Shown here: in pieces, positions 1 to 10,795 of the stretch | Layout: each line of letters starts with the position of its first letter | Position numbering within the stretch: position 1 is the stretch's first letter | Assembly: GCA_021397845.1 (NCBI GenBank) | Contig: CM038051.1 | Span: 16,650,827-16,714,826 of the forward strand | Direction: 5' to 3' | Length of the DNA stretch: 64,000 nucleotides | From: Areca catechu | Taxonomy: Eukaryota > Streptophyta > Magnoliopsida > Arecales > Arecaceae | Made by a program: the position numbers and the translations under genes | Notes under the pieces: model-generated | The model's database searches: none | Told to the model about the DNA's origin: nothing | What the model saw: the letters and a program-made list of their open reading frames with translations, nothing else

Positions 1-361
1 AGGAGACAGATGGCCAGGGATCAGGATAAGGATTCAGAGAGCTTTTAGGAGATGTGGTAGCGATAGAGAAAGCCTGTAGGGACTAGAGGGTTTCCTTGAA
101 AGGTAAGAGCTTGTGAGAGAAATTTTTGGGACTTCTCGTTAAAAGAAATTATACAGGATTAAGAGAGCAAATTCTTATCTTGTAAGTGATTATTTTTCTC
201 ATAGTGAAGTCCTGCATATCCTATTAAATTATGTTTTATATTTATTTTTTCTTCTTTCTTTTGCACCATCAACAATGACATCGTGATCTTGGATACGGGG
301 ATCCATATTCTGCATGAAAATTTTTTCAACAAATAGTGTTAGTGTAGGTGGTACCACAACA
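1..361 (+). repeat. 5' LTR, right part
   Basis: Matches 2338-2700 in direct orientation and ends in GGTACCACAACA. In the 3' LTR the equivalent point lies just after a TATA box (2328-2337), so this fragment is R plus U5. The upstream U3 lies outside the window. Confidence 0.85.
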
Positions 362-429
362 ACTAATATCAAAGTCCCAAATTATTTGTGTTGATCGAGA
401 TTGAAGATGGAGAAGATAAGCGCAATCAA

Positions 430-1660
430 AGTCGACATTAATCGGTTCGAAGAAAAGAGCAATTTCTCTCCGGTAAGCAAGGATGAAAGATGTACTCATT
501 CAACAGGGATTGATCAATGCTCTCATGTATGAAAAGAGGCCGGCTACCATGGATGACGACTTAGAAGCAGCTCTGGATGTAGGCATTAAGGACGATCTAT
601 TTATATTTGACGGATGACGTGGTGATTTATGTATTGGGATTTTTTCGATGGTGATATGGACAAAGCTCGAGGAATTGTATACGATAAAGTTTCTCACCAA
701 CGTGCTCTTTTTTAAAACAATTTTATTAGTTACGGATGAGTGAAGGACAGTGTACAGGAGCATTTGAGCAACTTTTAAAGGACCTTCATCGATCTTCTCA
801 ATATATATAAGAAGGTTGAAGAGAAGATCAGGATATTGGTCTTATTATCGTCACTTTTGTATTCCTTCGAGTCTTTGGTGATTGCTTTTCTAGTGAGAAA
901 GAGTACCATTCAGATGGAGATCGCTTCAGCATTTTTTTTAAAACGAGATTCTTAGATAGGAGAACTAAGTTTTAAGTTCAGACAGGAACTTAATATTGGC
1001 GATCTTTAGAGGAGCTGACAATAAAGGATTAAGTGACAGAGGATCGCATGGCAGGCGGTTCAGGTCCAATTCGAAGGACACCAACAAGATTAAGTACTAT
1101 CGGTGCAACGAGTTGGGACATTGTTTCAAAGATTGCCCGCAACTCAAGAATTGGCTGAAGACTACTACGATAGTGATCGATGGTAACGATAATGATGGAT
1201 ACAGTGATGCACTCATGGTACCCGACGAGATATCTTTCTTCTTAGTAGTAGATTCTAGATTTTGATGTCCCATCATGTATATTGCAGAGAGGAGTTCGAC
1301 TGTCTAGAGAGTAGAGGGTGCTGTCCATCTACTAGATGGATCAAGCTATATGATCAAGGGTCTAGGGACAATCAGCTTAAAGCTTTATGATGCAATATCG
1401 AGAAAACTGGATTAGGTCCGATACATACCTAGCTTCAACAATAATCTAATATTACCGAGTAAACTGGATTCAAATAGTTATATTTGGAGAGCCAGTAATG
1501 GAATCCTGAAGATTATCCATGGTAATAGGATGTTGTAGGAGAAGTGTAGAGGATATTATCTCTTGATAGAGAGTCCAGTGCAAGGTAGATTTCCTGATGT
1601 AGATAGAAGTCCATTGCGAGGTGGAGCTCTGGGAGCAGGTGGATTGGGCATGAGATGAGA
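430..1660 (+). pseudogene. Copia gag and protease/pre-integrase remnant
   Basis: The conceptual translation follows plant copia gag: a segment reading MKDVLIQQGLINALMYEKR near 485-540, a WTKLEELY motif near 660, and a zinc knuckle at about 1100-1140 (RCNELGHCFKDC). The first cysteine of the CCHC knuckle is replaced by tyrosine. Downstream, at about 1330-1660, come LLDGSSYMIKGLG and a segment with WRASNGILKIIHG, which is the region between protease and integrase core in copia polyproteins. Stop codons and frame changes are frequent, so no full protein can be made. Only the 89-codon stretch at 996-1265 is open. Confidence 0.8.
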
Positions 1661-1891
1661 GATGGGATGATGATACATGATGTCGCATGGTGAAGTTCCT
1701 ATTGCATAGGAGGCTTCTCTAAGTAGCTCTCAGGTTAAGGTGAACACAACACGTCGAAAATAGGATCGAGCGGCTTTGTTCGACTCCCATATTTATCCAT
1801 CCATAAGTAATAAATATCTTAGAGCATGGGGGGCAAAATCTAGAGTTGTCAAAAGTCGGATAGAGACCGAACATCTAGTCGAGATTGAGAT

Positions 1892-2700
1892 TGTTGAAAA
1901 AACATCTTAATTTGGCCTACTGGAACGAAACGTAGGTAAGAAAATTCAAAATCAAGCCCAGGAGTAGACTAAGCCCAGTAGCAACCAGGCCCGGCCTAGG
2001 AGCAGCCCAGGCCGACATGGCCTGGCCAACAGCATGCGTGACGCGTGCGGCCTAGTGACCGTGGTGCACGGGCACAGTCCACAGCCACGATTTGCACGAT
2101 CCATGGGACATTTTCGACACGTTTCTCACGGTCTACGCAACCAGGCATGGACTAAGCAGGCAAGATGCGACGTGGTGGGTTGTAATTGGCGAGCGCGGGG
2201 CCAGTTTATGGCAAGGGATTGCAGTGGTTCATGGTGGTTTAATGCTTGTTTCAGGCGATTTACGATTTCGATTTCGACACAGTTTGCACCGTTGGATTCC
2301 TGTCGAACTGCTTTTTGATACAGAGGCTATAAAAAGAAGGGTAGACGGCCAGGAATCAGGGATGAGGATCCAAAGGGTTTCTAAGAGATGTGGCAGTAGT
2401 AGAGAAAGTCTTTAGGGATTAGAGGGTCTTCTTGAGAGGTGAGAGCTTGTGAGAAGAATTTTTGGAGCTTCTTGTTGTGAGAAATTGTACAGGATTGATA
2501 TTGTGAGTTTTTGTCTTGTAAGTGATTATTTTTCTCATAGTAAAGTCTTGCATGCCCTATTAAATTATGTTTTTATTTTATTTTCTGTTCTTCTTTCTCT
2601 TGTGGTATCAACAATGATATCGCGATTTTGTGCATGGGGATTCGTTTTCTGTACAAGAGATTTTTCAACAAGTAGTATCAGTGCAGGTGGTACTATAATA
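1892..2700 (+). repeat. 3' LTR of the copia-type element
   Basis: Begins TGTTGAAAAAACATC and ends near 2700, about 809 bp. It contains a TATA box (CTATAAAAAG at 2327-2336), and the 360 bp after that match window positions 1-361. The related copy at 48416-49297 starts TGTTGGGGGTTAG and also has a TATA box at the same relative place (about 48940). Confidence 0.8.
2327..2336 (+). promoter_or_regulatory. LTR promoter TATA box
   Basis: CTATAAAAAG inside the 3' LTR. Sequence homologous to the left window edge begins right after it, placing the likely transcription start near 2360. Confidence 0.6.
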
Positions 2701-4640
2701 GCTTGTGATGTGCATCTTCATAATTTTATTTGTAAATCAAATTGTCACAACACTGCATTCTGAAATAAAGTAGCATTCATCCTAAAATAGAATTGTTGAA
2801 AAGCTTGAATCAATAAGAATAGACTTCTGTAGTTTGTGGGCCTTTTGCATTTCGAAGAATATGGTTCTTCTTCTTCTTCTTGCTGTTTGTGGATTGGAGG
2901 ATAAATTTGGTTGTATTATTGGACAGTTAAACCAGTGCACTAGACAAAAATGGTTTCTGTATTTTTTGTGGATTACATTAGCAGCATCTCCCACCAGTTA
3001 AAATTTGAAACAAGAAAAGTAAAAGATATCACAGGCATAAAAAATATATTTTGGTTGCATCATAGGACTATTAAACTGGTGCACTAGCCAAAAGTCATTT
3101 CCTTTAATTGGTCGCGAGCCATATGTCATCTGAGAATCTGGTGCAACTTATCATGAGCAGATATGATGCCATGGGCTTCAAGATATGCATTAAATATTCC
3201 TACTTCTAATGCGATCTAGTTGAGTTCCACTCATCTTCCTGAATTGTAAATCATATCAAGCAAATTTGTGATAATTTCACCATGAAAACTGGTAGGTCAA
3301 AATTAAAATCACATATTTGGTAATCAGGTTTGTACATGATTATGTATATGGTCATATTAGGAGCTTTTGTATCTAGAGGTTCTACTATATTTTGCACCTA
3401 TTGCTGGTTCATTTGCAGTCATGCTATATCGATTTAACATTTGCAAACCAAAAACATTCAGAGTTCAAGATATCATTATTCTTTGTGACATAATTTTAAG
3501 TTGAAAAAATAAAAAAAGGAAGATACAGGGACACATCAGAGAAAATATAATTTTAACCAATTTTTTATGTTAAAACTTTTGAAGTTTGAACATTGTTTGT
3601 TTAAACATTGAAGAAGTATATATAAAAAAACTGTTTGTTAAGATGTTTCAATACATTTGTTTTTCATTCAAACATCCGACAACTTAAGAATATAAGAAAA
3701 ATAATATTTAGCAAACCTGTTTCAGTACCTGCATGCTGACCAATCTTTAAAAAGAATAAATACTCACTCCTAACATTTAATAGGAATCAAACTCATGTTG
3801 GAAGCATGGTTTTGAAAAGTTGCAGGAATGGGATGTTATGATTAGTACCTTTTTGTTCTAGTTTGAAACAAGCTTTCGTATGGGTGCTTAGATTCTGAAA
3901 CAACTATATGGGTATGTAATTGCCATACAGGTATGTACCAATTTGTTCCGGTGCATGTTGACAGTATTGTACCGACCATGTCAGTCATGTGCCAATTGTT
4001 TCTTAATTTTTTGAAAGTAGTTGGTTTTAGTATATATAGTTAGTATTAGTATTGTACTAGTACCGTGCTGTTCTGATGGAAAAATAATACATGGCTCGGT
4101 ACCAATATTTAAAACCTTTGGTTAGAAGAGTTCAACCGTCTTTCATCTTTCATAAGCTTTCACGAGACGTATCTGATTCGAATACATATCTGATATTGAT
4201 TTTTGGAGCTGGATGCAAGTATCCAGGCAATATAGAAGGTAACTTGTTTTATTTCTGGTACATTTGTTTCAATTTATTGATTGTGGATATTGCTTTATTA
4301 ATGAATCATGATGAAATTGAGGGCAAGCTGGTAGCTGCATTTGAAGTTTGTGTTCAAACTTTGATGTGGTCATAACCTGAACAGAATATGCTAGGTCTTG
4401 AGGAAACCTAAAGTGATCTTAGATATCTAACTGTGTCATGCTTGCAACAACTTTTTAGGGAGACAAATTTGTGTTATTTATTGACCTCTATAGAGGTATT
4501 TCTGATTATTTATCAGAAATTATGATTGTGGTGTTGCAATTGCATCTCTTACTTTTTGGTTTTAAATTTATTGAAAAATCTTCCTTAAAAAGTGTATGAT
4601 GGTTAAAATAATATAAGCACAATTGTTGATCAGGCATGAG
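2701..4640. other. Intergenic DNA without a recognisable gene
   Basis: AT-rich sequence with short ORFs of no recognisable similarity, including one of 94 codons at 4091-4375. Stretches rich in GGTAC/GTACC words (about 3900-4110) resemble the left subterminal part of the adjacent hAT transposon and may derive from a related element. A short TTC microsatellite lies at 2864-2882. Confidence 0.5.
4633..4640. repeat. hAT target-site duplication, left copy
   Basis: GGCATGAG, repeated exactly at 9063-9070 on the other side of the transposon. The 8-bp length is the hAT superfamily signature. Confidence 0.9.
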
Positions 4641-7600
4641 CAAGGTTTTCGGTACTAGTACTGGGACCTGTACCGACTACCAACTGATACGGTACGGTAT
4701 CGGTACCGTACCATACCGATACAACCGGCATGCCAATTTTTTTTTGATTTTTTTGATTTTAAATTAGTTTTTATAATTTATTGAATGTTTTGAGATTCAA
4801 ATAAATATATCTTTAAGACTAATTTGCCAAAAAATATCATAAAGTGCTGTCTAGCCTCCAACTACTTTACAATATGTTTTAAGAAACAAAAGCAAGATTA
4901 TCGATAACAAATTAGAGAGAAATGAGAAATATAAATATAGTTACATATCGATATTTAGAATTGGGTCAAGTATCAATGTCCATAAATATCGGGATCATTA
5001 ATGTACTTAGTAAAAAGATCAGTAAATTTCTCTAGTTAGGTAGCATGGTATTTCTCTGCGCTCATCCCGGGAGGTGTGTGTGATGGATTGTAACTTATTG
5101 CAGATTCCTTGTTGAGGTCCAGATTCTGAGAGGTATTTAGAGCTAATGATATGGCTGTTGAGAGGTCCATCCGAATATACCAGTAACAAAATTAGATCCA
5201 TAAGATGTTTCGACTTGCATGGAATAATAGTCACTAGAAGATGTCTCGGACACATCATATCCATATTTACATGGATTGTAAGTTGTCAATGCCTGCGGGT
5301 AAAAAGATCTAGAATACGAGGATGAGCCTGATACATCCATGGATCTTATGTTATGTACAAGATCTATAGCTACATCGTGCCTTGAACGATCTCATGAAGC
5401 CCGTCGCCGGTATGGAATTGTATCGCTGCAAGCCCTATCAGCTCATGCACCATGGTCCATATCTTATATGATATGAGTAAACTGTAACTCACCAGTGAAT
5501 CAAAGATCAATAGTTGGCTATTTTCTATCATCCTGTTCCTTCCTGATCACTAGATTCCTGATCATCAGAAGAATCACTAGCACTGCTCCCTCTAATATCT
5601 GAATTTAAATCAATTGAGTGTGCCACCGAAGATGTAACTGCTTTTCTTTTTTCTTTTTCTAGGCTGAATAGATGGCGAGGAGGGATGATGTGATGTATTT
5701 GCTGGAGCCCTGTGAGAAATATTACTGTTTGTCTATTGTTAAGCATCCAATCTTAGCCTAGCTAGTTACGAAATTAGCCGGTCAAGAAGGCGATCCTGGC
5801 TCATCAAGCTTTGGTTCTTGCTGCTGATTCACGATCCATCCAATCATTGGATCTTCGTCCTTATGAATAAAATCACTCATAGATAGATCAAAGTATTTCA
5901 ACTTAACTTTCCGAATATACTTTAGCCTCAACCTTAAATTATAGTATACATATACAAGATCGTTGGGATGTTTTTATTTTAGACAATTCCTTTGCTTTTG
6001 GAATGGATAAGGTTAAAGGTCAATCAATTGTGCTCACATCCATTCGATGACACCATCTGAAAGAGGGTTTTGATACCAAGATTTTTTAAATATTTTGCTG
6101 ATCCATCAAAATGCACCCATCATTTAACTGTAAAAGATATTAAATCATTTAAAATTTTAGATTCAGTAAAATTAAAAACTACTTTGTATATGATATTAGA
6201 CTTATTAATATCTATTAGGATTCATCTTTATTTTACTTATGATTGCTATATTAGATATAAAAGAATATGTGCTCTCCTTAAATAATTTTATCTGGAAAAA
6301 ACATATTGTTATCATGTATTACTTATTGAAGTTACTATTAATAAAAATCTCATAACAATTTCAATCTAACTTATTCTAGGCACATAGCCATGATATATGG
6401 ATCGGGCTCCATCTTATATATTATATTGCATAGGGCATATATAAGATCATCATTTATGGTAATGTTTGCTATGGAGTACCGAAATCTCAGATTCAGATAG
6501 TAAGCTGCACATAGATTTTCAGAATTAGTCAAGTATACTTGTACAAATATAATTAAATATAAATTTTTAGAGCATTTTGATTTGTTGCTTACCTGCTAGA
6601 TGCAAATCCATACTTATTTGATAGCTCCACTGTCCATCAATAATCTAGATGTATTCATTTGCATATGTTGAATCTGTTTCTTGGATTTTTTTTTTTCTCT
6701 TTTTATTATATAATAAAGGAAGCCCATCTGAGGGTATCGCTCAAAATCCAAGATTCGAAGTATCTCATATAGAGGCTTGATAGCCTTCACTATCCTCTTG
6801 GTCCACTGCTAAAATATCTATCTCGTTACTAAATTCTCCATAGTACTCTCAGTGTTTGTCCTGGCATATCTGCTATGTTGCCATTTTAAACTAACAAACA
6901 TCTAACTCAGTTTTACTTTCTTACCAAGAAGGCTATCAAGTACTATATAATTCATAGCAAACTATGTGATACCTGGTTTCAATATTTCTTTCCTATAAAA
7001 CTCCGCATCAATGATAAGACTCATGTATGGTTGTAGATGAATTTGATGATACTTTATGCTAATTCAATTATCTTTTGTATCTTACGAATCTTTTAAATAT
7101 CCATCCACATGAGATCGATACAATGTGCTGTACAAGGGATCTAGAAAATATATGGTTGCCGCTCCATCAAAATCTGTTCTGTAACTCTATGCTATGGTTC
7201 ATTATCTATGATAACTTGCATGACATTTTGTTCTCCTACCTGATTAATCACCTTCTCCATCAATCTGAAGATGTAGCTAGTATCGTGTACCTGATTTGAA
7301 GTATCAATAGATTTATGAAAAAATATTATTTCATTATAATAAGTTGAAAATTTGATAATGCTTTATTTAGTACGATCAGTCTAACTATCATATATCACTA
7401 TCAATCTATACACGGGCCACTTACTTTGATAGGAGGCAATCCATTTTTCTAGCTTCTTATTGTTGTTAAGAAGCTGACCATAAATATCCCTTGACTTAGA
7501 GGATCTACATCTGCACCAGCAGCCTGTATAGATGCAATAATAAAGTTATAATATGAATTGTCTGCTGCGTGCACTGGGTTGAGTGAAGTAAAACAAGAAT

Positions 7601-9062
7601 TCGATAGCCTGTCATATATCCTTTTTGTTATTCCTTTTCAGCAAAAGACATGTGGATCGACGTTGTGGATAGTCTCCTATTGGAATGTCCATGGAAGAAT
7701 TCTTTCTACTGTCAAATACTTCCAACATGGATGCAATACGGCTAGTGCCTTTCTTGACGGGCTCTCTGACTAAGGAGGTCCTAAATTATATTTTAGACTC
7801 TCTTACAACATTTCCAGAATCCAATTTCGATTCCAACTCAAAAGTTGATGGTTCAAATTACTCGCTAAGCCACCTCGTTTAACTATTTTTACTCATATAA
7901 GCTCATCTAAATGGCAGTCTTGATCCGTGCCTCCTCATCTTTTGGAATAGATACTTCGATTTTCTGAAGTGATAAGGTAGTTTTGCAGCTCGACGGTAGT
8001 CTTTTTCAAAGTTTTTCCATTCTCTGTTATGAAAACAGCAATGTGCTTCTTTATTAGATGACGAATCTTTAGTGGACGATATAGACACGCAGATACATCA
8101 GAATAGCCGTCAGCCAAGTACTACTTCAATTTTGTTATCCTACTATCATTGAATTCTATATTGCATCATTTATCTTCAATGATATCGATCCAAGAGCTTT
8201 TCTTCATGCGCCCATTCAATATCATGCTTCAAATTCTTCATCCTTAATAGATCCATTCCTGAAGATTGAAAAAGTACATAAGCTCAATAATTATATAAAA
8301 TTATTTAATATTTTATTTATTTTTTAAATTAATTTTATTTTTTTAATTTTTTAGAAAAAAAATAAAAAATATAAAAAGATTATAAAAATTTAATTTGATC
8401 TTAGATTCATGTAGGATCCTATCATGGATGCTACATATATTTCTTAAGACAGTGAGAAGGCTTGTGGTACTATTCAATGATACATCAAAATATGGATAAA
8501 TTTTTTGAAAAAAGCTCTAAAGTTATTTTAAAAATTATATACTTAATAAAAATTAATAATTTTAGTATCATTGTGTAGATCATTCATAGATCTACAACAC
8601 ATTCTAAAATCGGTGAAATAAAAAAATTAACAGAGTTTCTCCTTGTTTTTCATTTTTCATGAATTTTAAAAAAAGAGGGAGAGGGAGAAAGAGAGAAGGA
8701 AAAGGATCTACATACCTTGATCGGCGTTTTTTCTTGATTTTCTTGTGTTTGGATGGTTTAAATGGAAGAAAATGACTTTCCGAAGGTCTTTTTGGTCAGT
8801 TTCTGTCAAACCGAGAGTTTCAGGGCTCTTAGTTATATAAAAATATACCCCCCACCCCTAGCTATAGTATAAACCCGGTCCAGGCTGAACCAGGCCTGAA
8901 CCAGCCAAAACATGTGGTTCGGGTCCAATTCGAGTGCGGTTTGGATCATTTTTGGACAGTTCAGGGGCTATGCTGAAAACATAGCCGAACCGTGCTGATT
9001 GGTGGCCGGTTTGATTTGGCATGCCCTGAACCGGCCAATTTGCCATGGTTCAAGAAACCTTG
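4641..9062 (-). mobile_element. hAT-superfamily DNA transposon, ends defined
   Basis: The element is 4422 bp, flanked by an exact 8-bp duplication GGCATGAG. The left end reads CAAGGTTTTCGG; the right end, reverse complemented, reads CAAGGTTTCTTG, giving a short terminal inverted repeat. Subterminal DNA is motif-rich: GGTACC-type words on the left (4655-4730) and GAACCGG-type words on the right (8870-9050). A decayed transposase lies on the minus strand between them. TSD length, short TIR and a DUF659-type transposase all agree on hAT. Confidence 0.92.
5020..8260 (-). pseudogene. hAT transposase remnant (BED/DUF659/dimerisation type)
   Basis: Read on the minus strand, about 7040-7480 gives a DUF659-like segment with KLEKWIASYQSKWPVYRL, then FHKSIDTSNQVHDTSYIF and PCTAHCIDLMWMDI. 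About 6700-6900 follows with text like YARTNTES and a decayed match to the DSERYPQMGFLYYIM region, typical of plant hAT proteins. The N-terminal zinc-finger region would lie at about 7900-8260 and the C-terminal end near 5020-5780. Many stops and frameshifts make it non-functional, and no intact open frame exceeds about 80 codons. Assignment rests on motif order and on the hAT ends around it. Confidence 0.8.
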
Positions 9063-9070
9063 GGCATGAG
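9063..9070. repeat. hAT target-site duplication, right copy
   Basis: GGCATGAG, identical to 4633-4640. Confidence 0.9.
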
Positions 9071-9527
9071 CATTATAATTTCCTGTCTATTTTGTTTGAA
9101 TTTAAGGGAGTTTTATTTGCCATCAATTTTCTTTATGAGGAAGTCCTTTTCTGAAAGAAATGGTCTTTCTTTTCCTCATATGTAACAAGGGTTTATTCAG
9201 TTCAATCCCTTTGGGTTAGTTTGTTGAAATATGTTGACTCTAAATTTGCTTGCCCATAATTAGTATAAGGCACAAATTGAAGGTAGTGAAATGGCAATGC
9301 AAAGGATTGTTTGATGTAAATGCCAATTATAGTCCCTTATATAAATATATAATCATGTTTACATTTTGCTATTGTTAAATGCTTCTAATTTCTTTCCTGT
9401 TATCAGTTTATCAGTAACAAGCATCATAATTAAACTGACCAAGCATCCTGAAGTATTACATGGAAACCCCATTATCAAATCCTTGCACCGTCAAACATAT
9501 ACCCTGTTTTCTGATCTTCTCTCGGAC

Positions 9528-9564
<37 letters not shown>

Positions 9565-9890
9565 CTCCTGATTTGCTCTGTTCCTTTCTGTTGATTACAT
9601 ATAGCAAACCTGTAATTTTTTTCTAAACTATAGAATGGTAGGTTATCAAATATTCCAGTTCTCCATGTTTGGAAGAGTTTTAAGGACTACAGGCTCTATG
9701 TATCTCATAAAGATATAGCCGCTACATACTTAAGCACAAAAAGAGCAATAACACATGCTTGCTCTCTTCAAATCCTGTAGATTTTTGTAAACATCCTTTA
9801 AGCATTACTTCACAAGTTCATGTACATGAAGCAGCTGTATATAAATTTTATCATTATCCTACTTACAATATTTATGACCCTTGTTCTGTA
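9071..9890. other. 3' flank of the ERF locus; no gene seen
   Basis: AT-rich sequence with no recognisable coding potential. It contains the cytosine run at 9529-9563. The last few hundred bases should hold the 3' untranslated region of the minus-strand ERF locus. Confidence 0.4.
9529..9563. repeat. Poly-C run, 35 bp
   Basis: An uninterrupted run of 35 cytosines. Its exact length is likely to be polymorphic and error-prone in sequencing. Confidence 0.95.
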
Positions 9891-10706
9891 TTACAAAGAA
9901 GACAACAAACTTTCTAAATAATCGCTGCCAAGGTCTTGTAACTCCACAACATCTACTTTATTGCTGACCATCCCCTTGATGCTGCTATTCCTCTTCCATG
10001 CTGGCAGTTCAGCTGGAACCTCGTCATAGATGTCCCATTCCCCTGTTCTCTTTCTTGGGTTATAATTGTCTCAGTGCAACCGTACACTGGGCAAGCAGTG
10101 TCACTTGTGGTGCATGCCAAGGCCTGTTCAAGTTGAGCATCTTCTGAAGCCTTGGCAACCGCCTCCATGGGGAAATTGAGATGAGCTTGCGGTCCTCTCA
10201 TTTGCAAAGCAGCTTTGTCATATGCAAGGGCAGCTTCTTCTGCAGTATTGAAAGTTCCAAGCCAAACCCTCATCCCTTTTTTTGAGGTGTCCCTTATCTC
10301 TGCTGCAAACTTCCCCCATGGTCGCCTTCTCACCCCTCTAAAATGCTTGTGAGTAACCCTTTCTGCTGCTAAGGTCTTTGATGTTGAAGATGAGCAGGGA
10401 TGGTATCCTGAATCAAGTGTAGTAGTTCACAGCTATTTGAGGCTATAATTCCATTGAGCAGTTCATCCCAGATTTCAGTTCCCATAGATATCCATCTGCC
10501 AAGGCTTGGAAGCCTCTGTAGGACTGCCATTTCCTTCTCCTTCCTTCTCAGACAAGGCATTTCATTCCAGTCTCGGGATTCTGCAGGCTGCTTGTTGTGT
10601 TCATCATTAGAACTGCAGCTTTCTAGGGCATTACCAGTGAAGAAACTAGCCCACACATTTCCAGGAGCTTATCATTTGCTTCACAGCTTTCCAATTCAAT
10701 GGTCAT
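9891..10706 (-). pseudogene. AP2/ERF transcription factor, frame-disrupted
   Basis: A plant-specific ethylene-response-factor-type DNA-binding protein. The AP2/ERF domain is complete in one frame from about 10360 down to 10160: FRGVRRRPWGKFAAEIRD, then a RVWLGTFNTAEEAALAYD segment, ending HLNFP. About 10369-10656 encodes an upstream acidic/charged region in another frame. The C-terminal tail is in a third frame: EWDIYDEVPAELPAW and then VVELQDLGSDYLESLL, the acidic end typical of group IX-like ERFs, closed by TAA at 9891-9893. A natural start (MTIELESCEAND) lies at 10706. Thus two or three single-base frame changes separate otherwise well-kept segments (near 10640, 10380-10400 and 10075). This is either a young pseudogene or sequencing indels in a working gene. 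ERF subgroup is not certain. Confidence 0.82.
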
Positions 10707-10787
10707 GGTGATGGTGGAGATCTAGAGGAGTGTGTTTTGGAATAAAACACAGCCAATTGGAGAAGGGAGGTTGTATTGCTGTGATGT

Positions 10788-10795
10788 TATATAGA
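10788..10795 (-). promoter_or_regulatory. TATA box of the ERF locus
   Basis: CTATATAA read on the minus strand, about 82 bp upstream of the start codon at 10706. A well-placed core promoter argues that the locus is, or recently was, a real gene rather than a processed copy. Confidence 0.6.

Larger units (their letters stand above)
1..2700 (+). mobile_element. Internally deleted copia-type LTR retrotransposon (left end outside window)
   Basis: Positions 1-361 and 2338-2700 are direct repeats about 360 bp long, so they are the ends of two LTRs in the same orientation; the 3' LTR runs from about 1892. Between them are a decayed copia gag (about 430-1265) and a protease/pre-integrase segment (about 1270-1660), followed almost directly by the 3' LTR. 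Integrase, reverse transcriptase and RNase H are absent. The copy at 43116-49297 has the same gag-protease-LTR layout, so the deletion belongs to the family rather than to this copy. Such an element could only move with enzymes supplied in trans (inference). The PBS region after 361 is a degenerate version of the initiator-Met primer site seen at 44560. Confidence 0.85.

Noticed and set aside
4091..4375. 94-codon plus-strand ORF
   Set aside because: No similarity to known proteins and no supporting context; expected by chance in this length.
8880..9060. GGTTC/GAACC-rich stretch considered as tRNA B-box sequence
   Set aside because: The motifs are subterminal repeats of the hAT element; no cloverleaf or A box is present.
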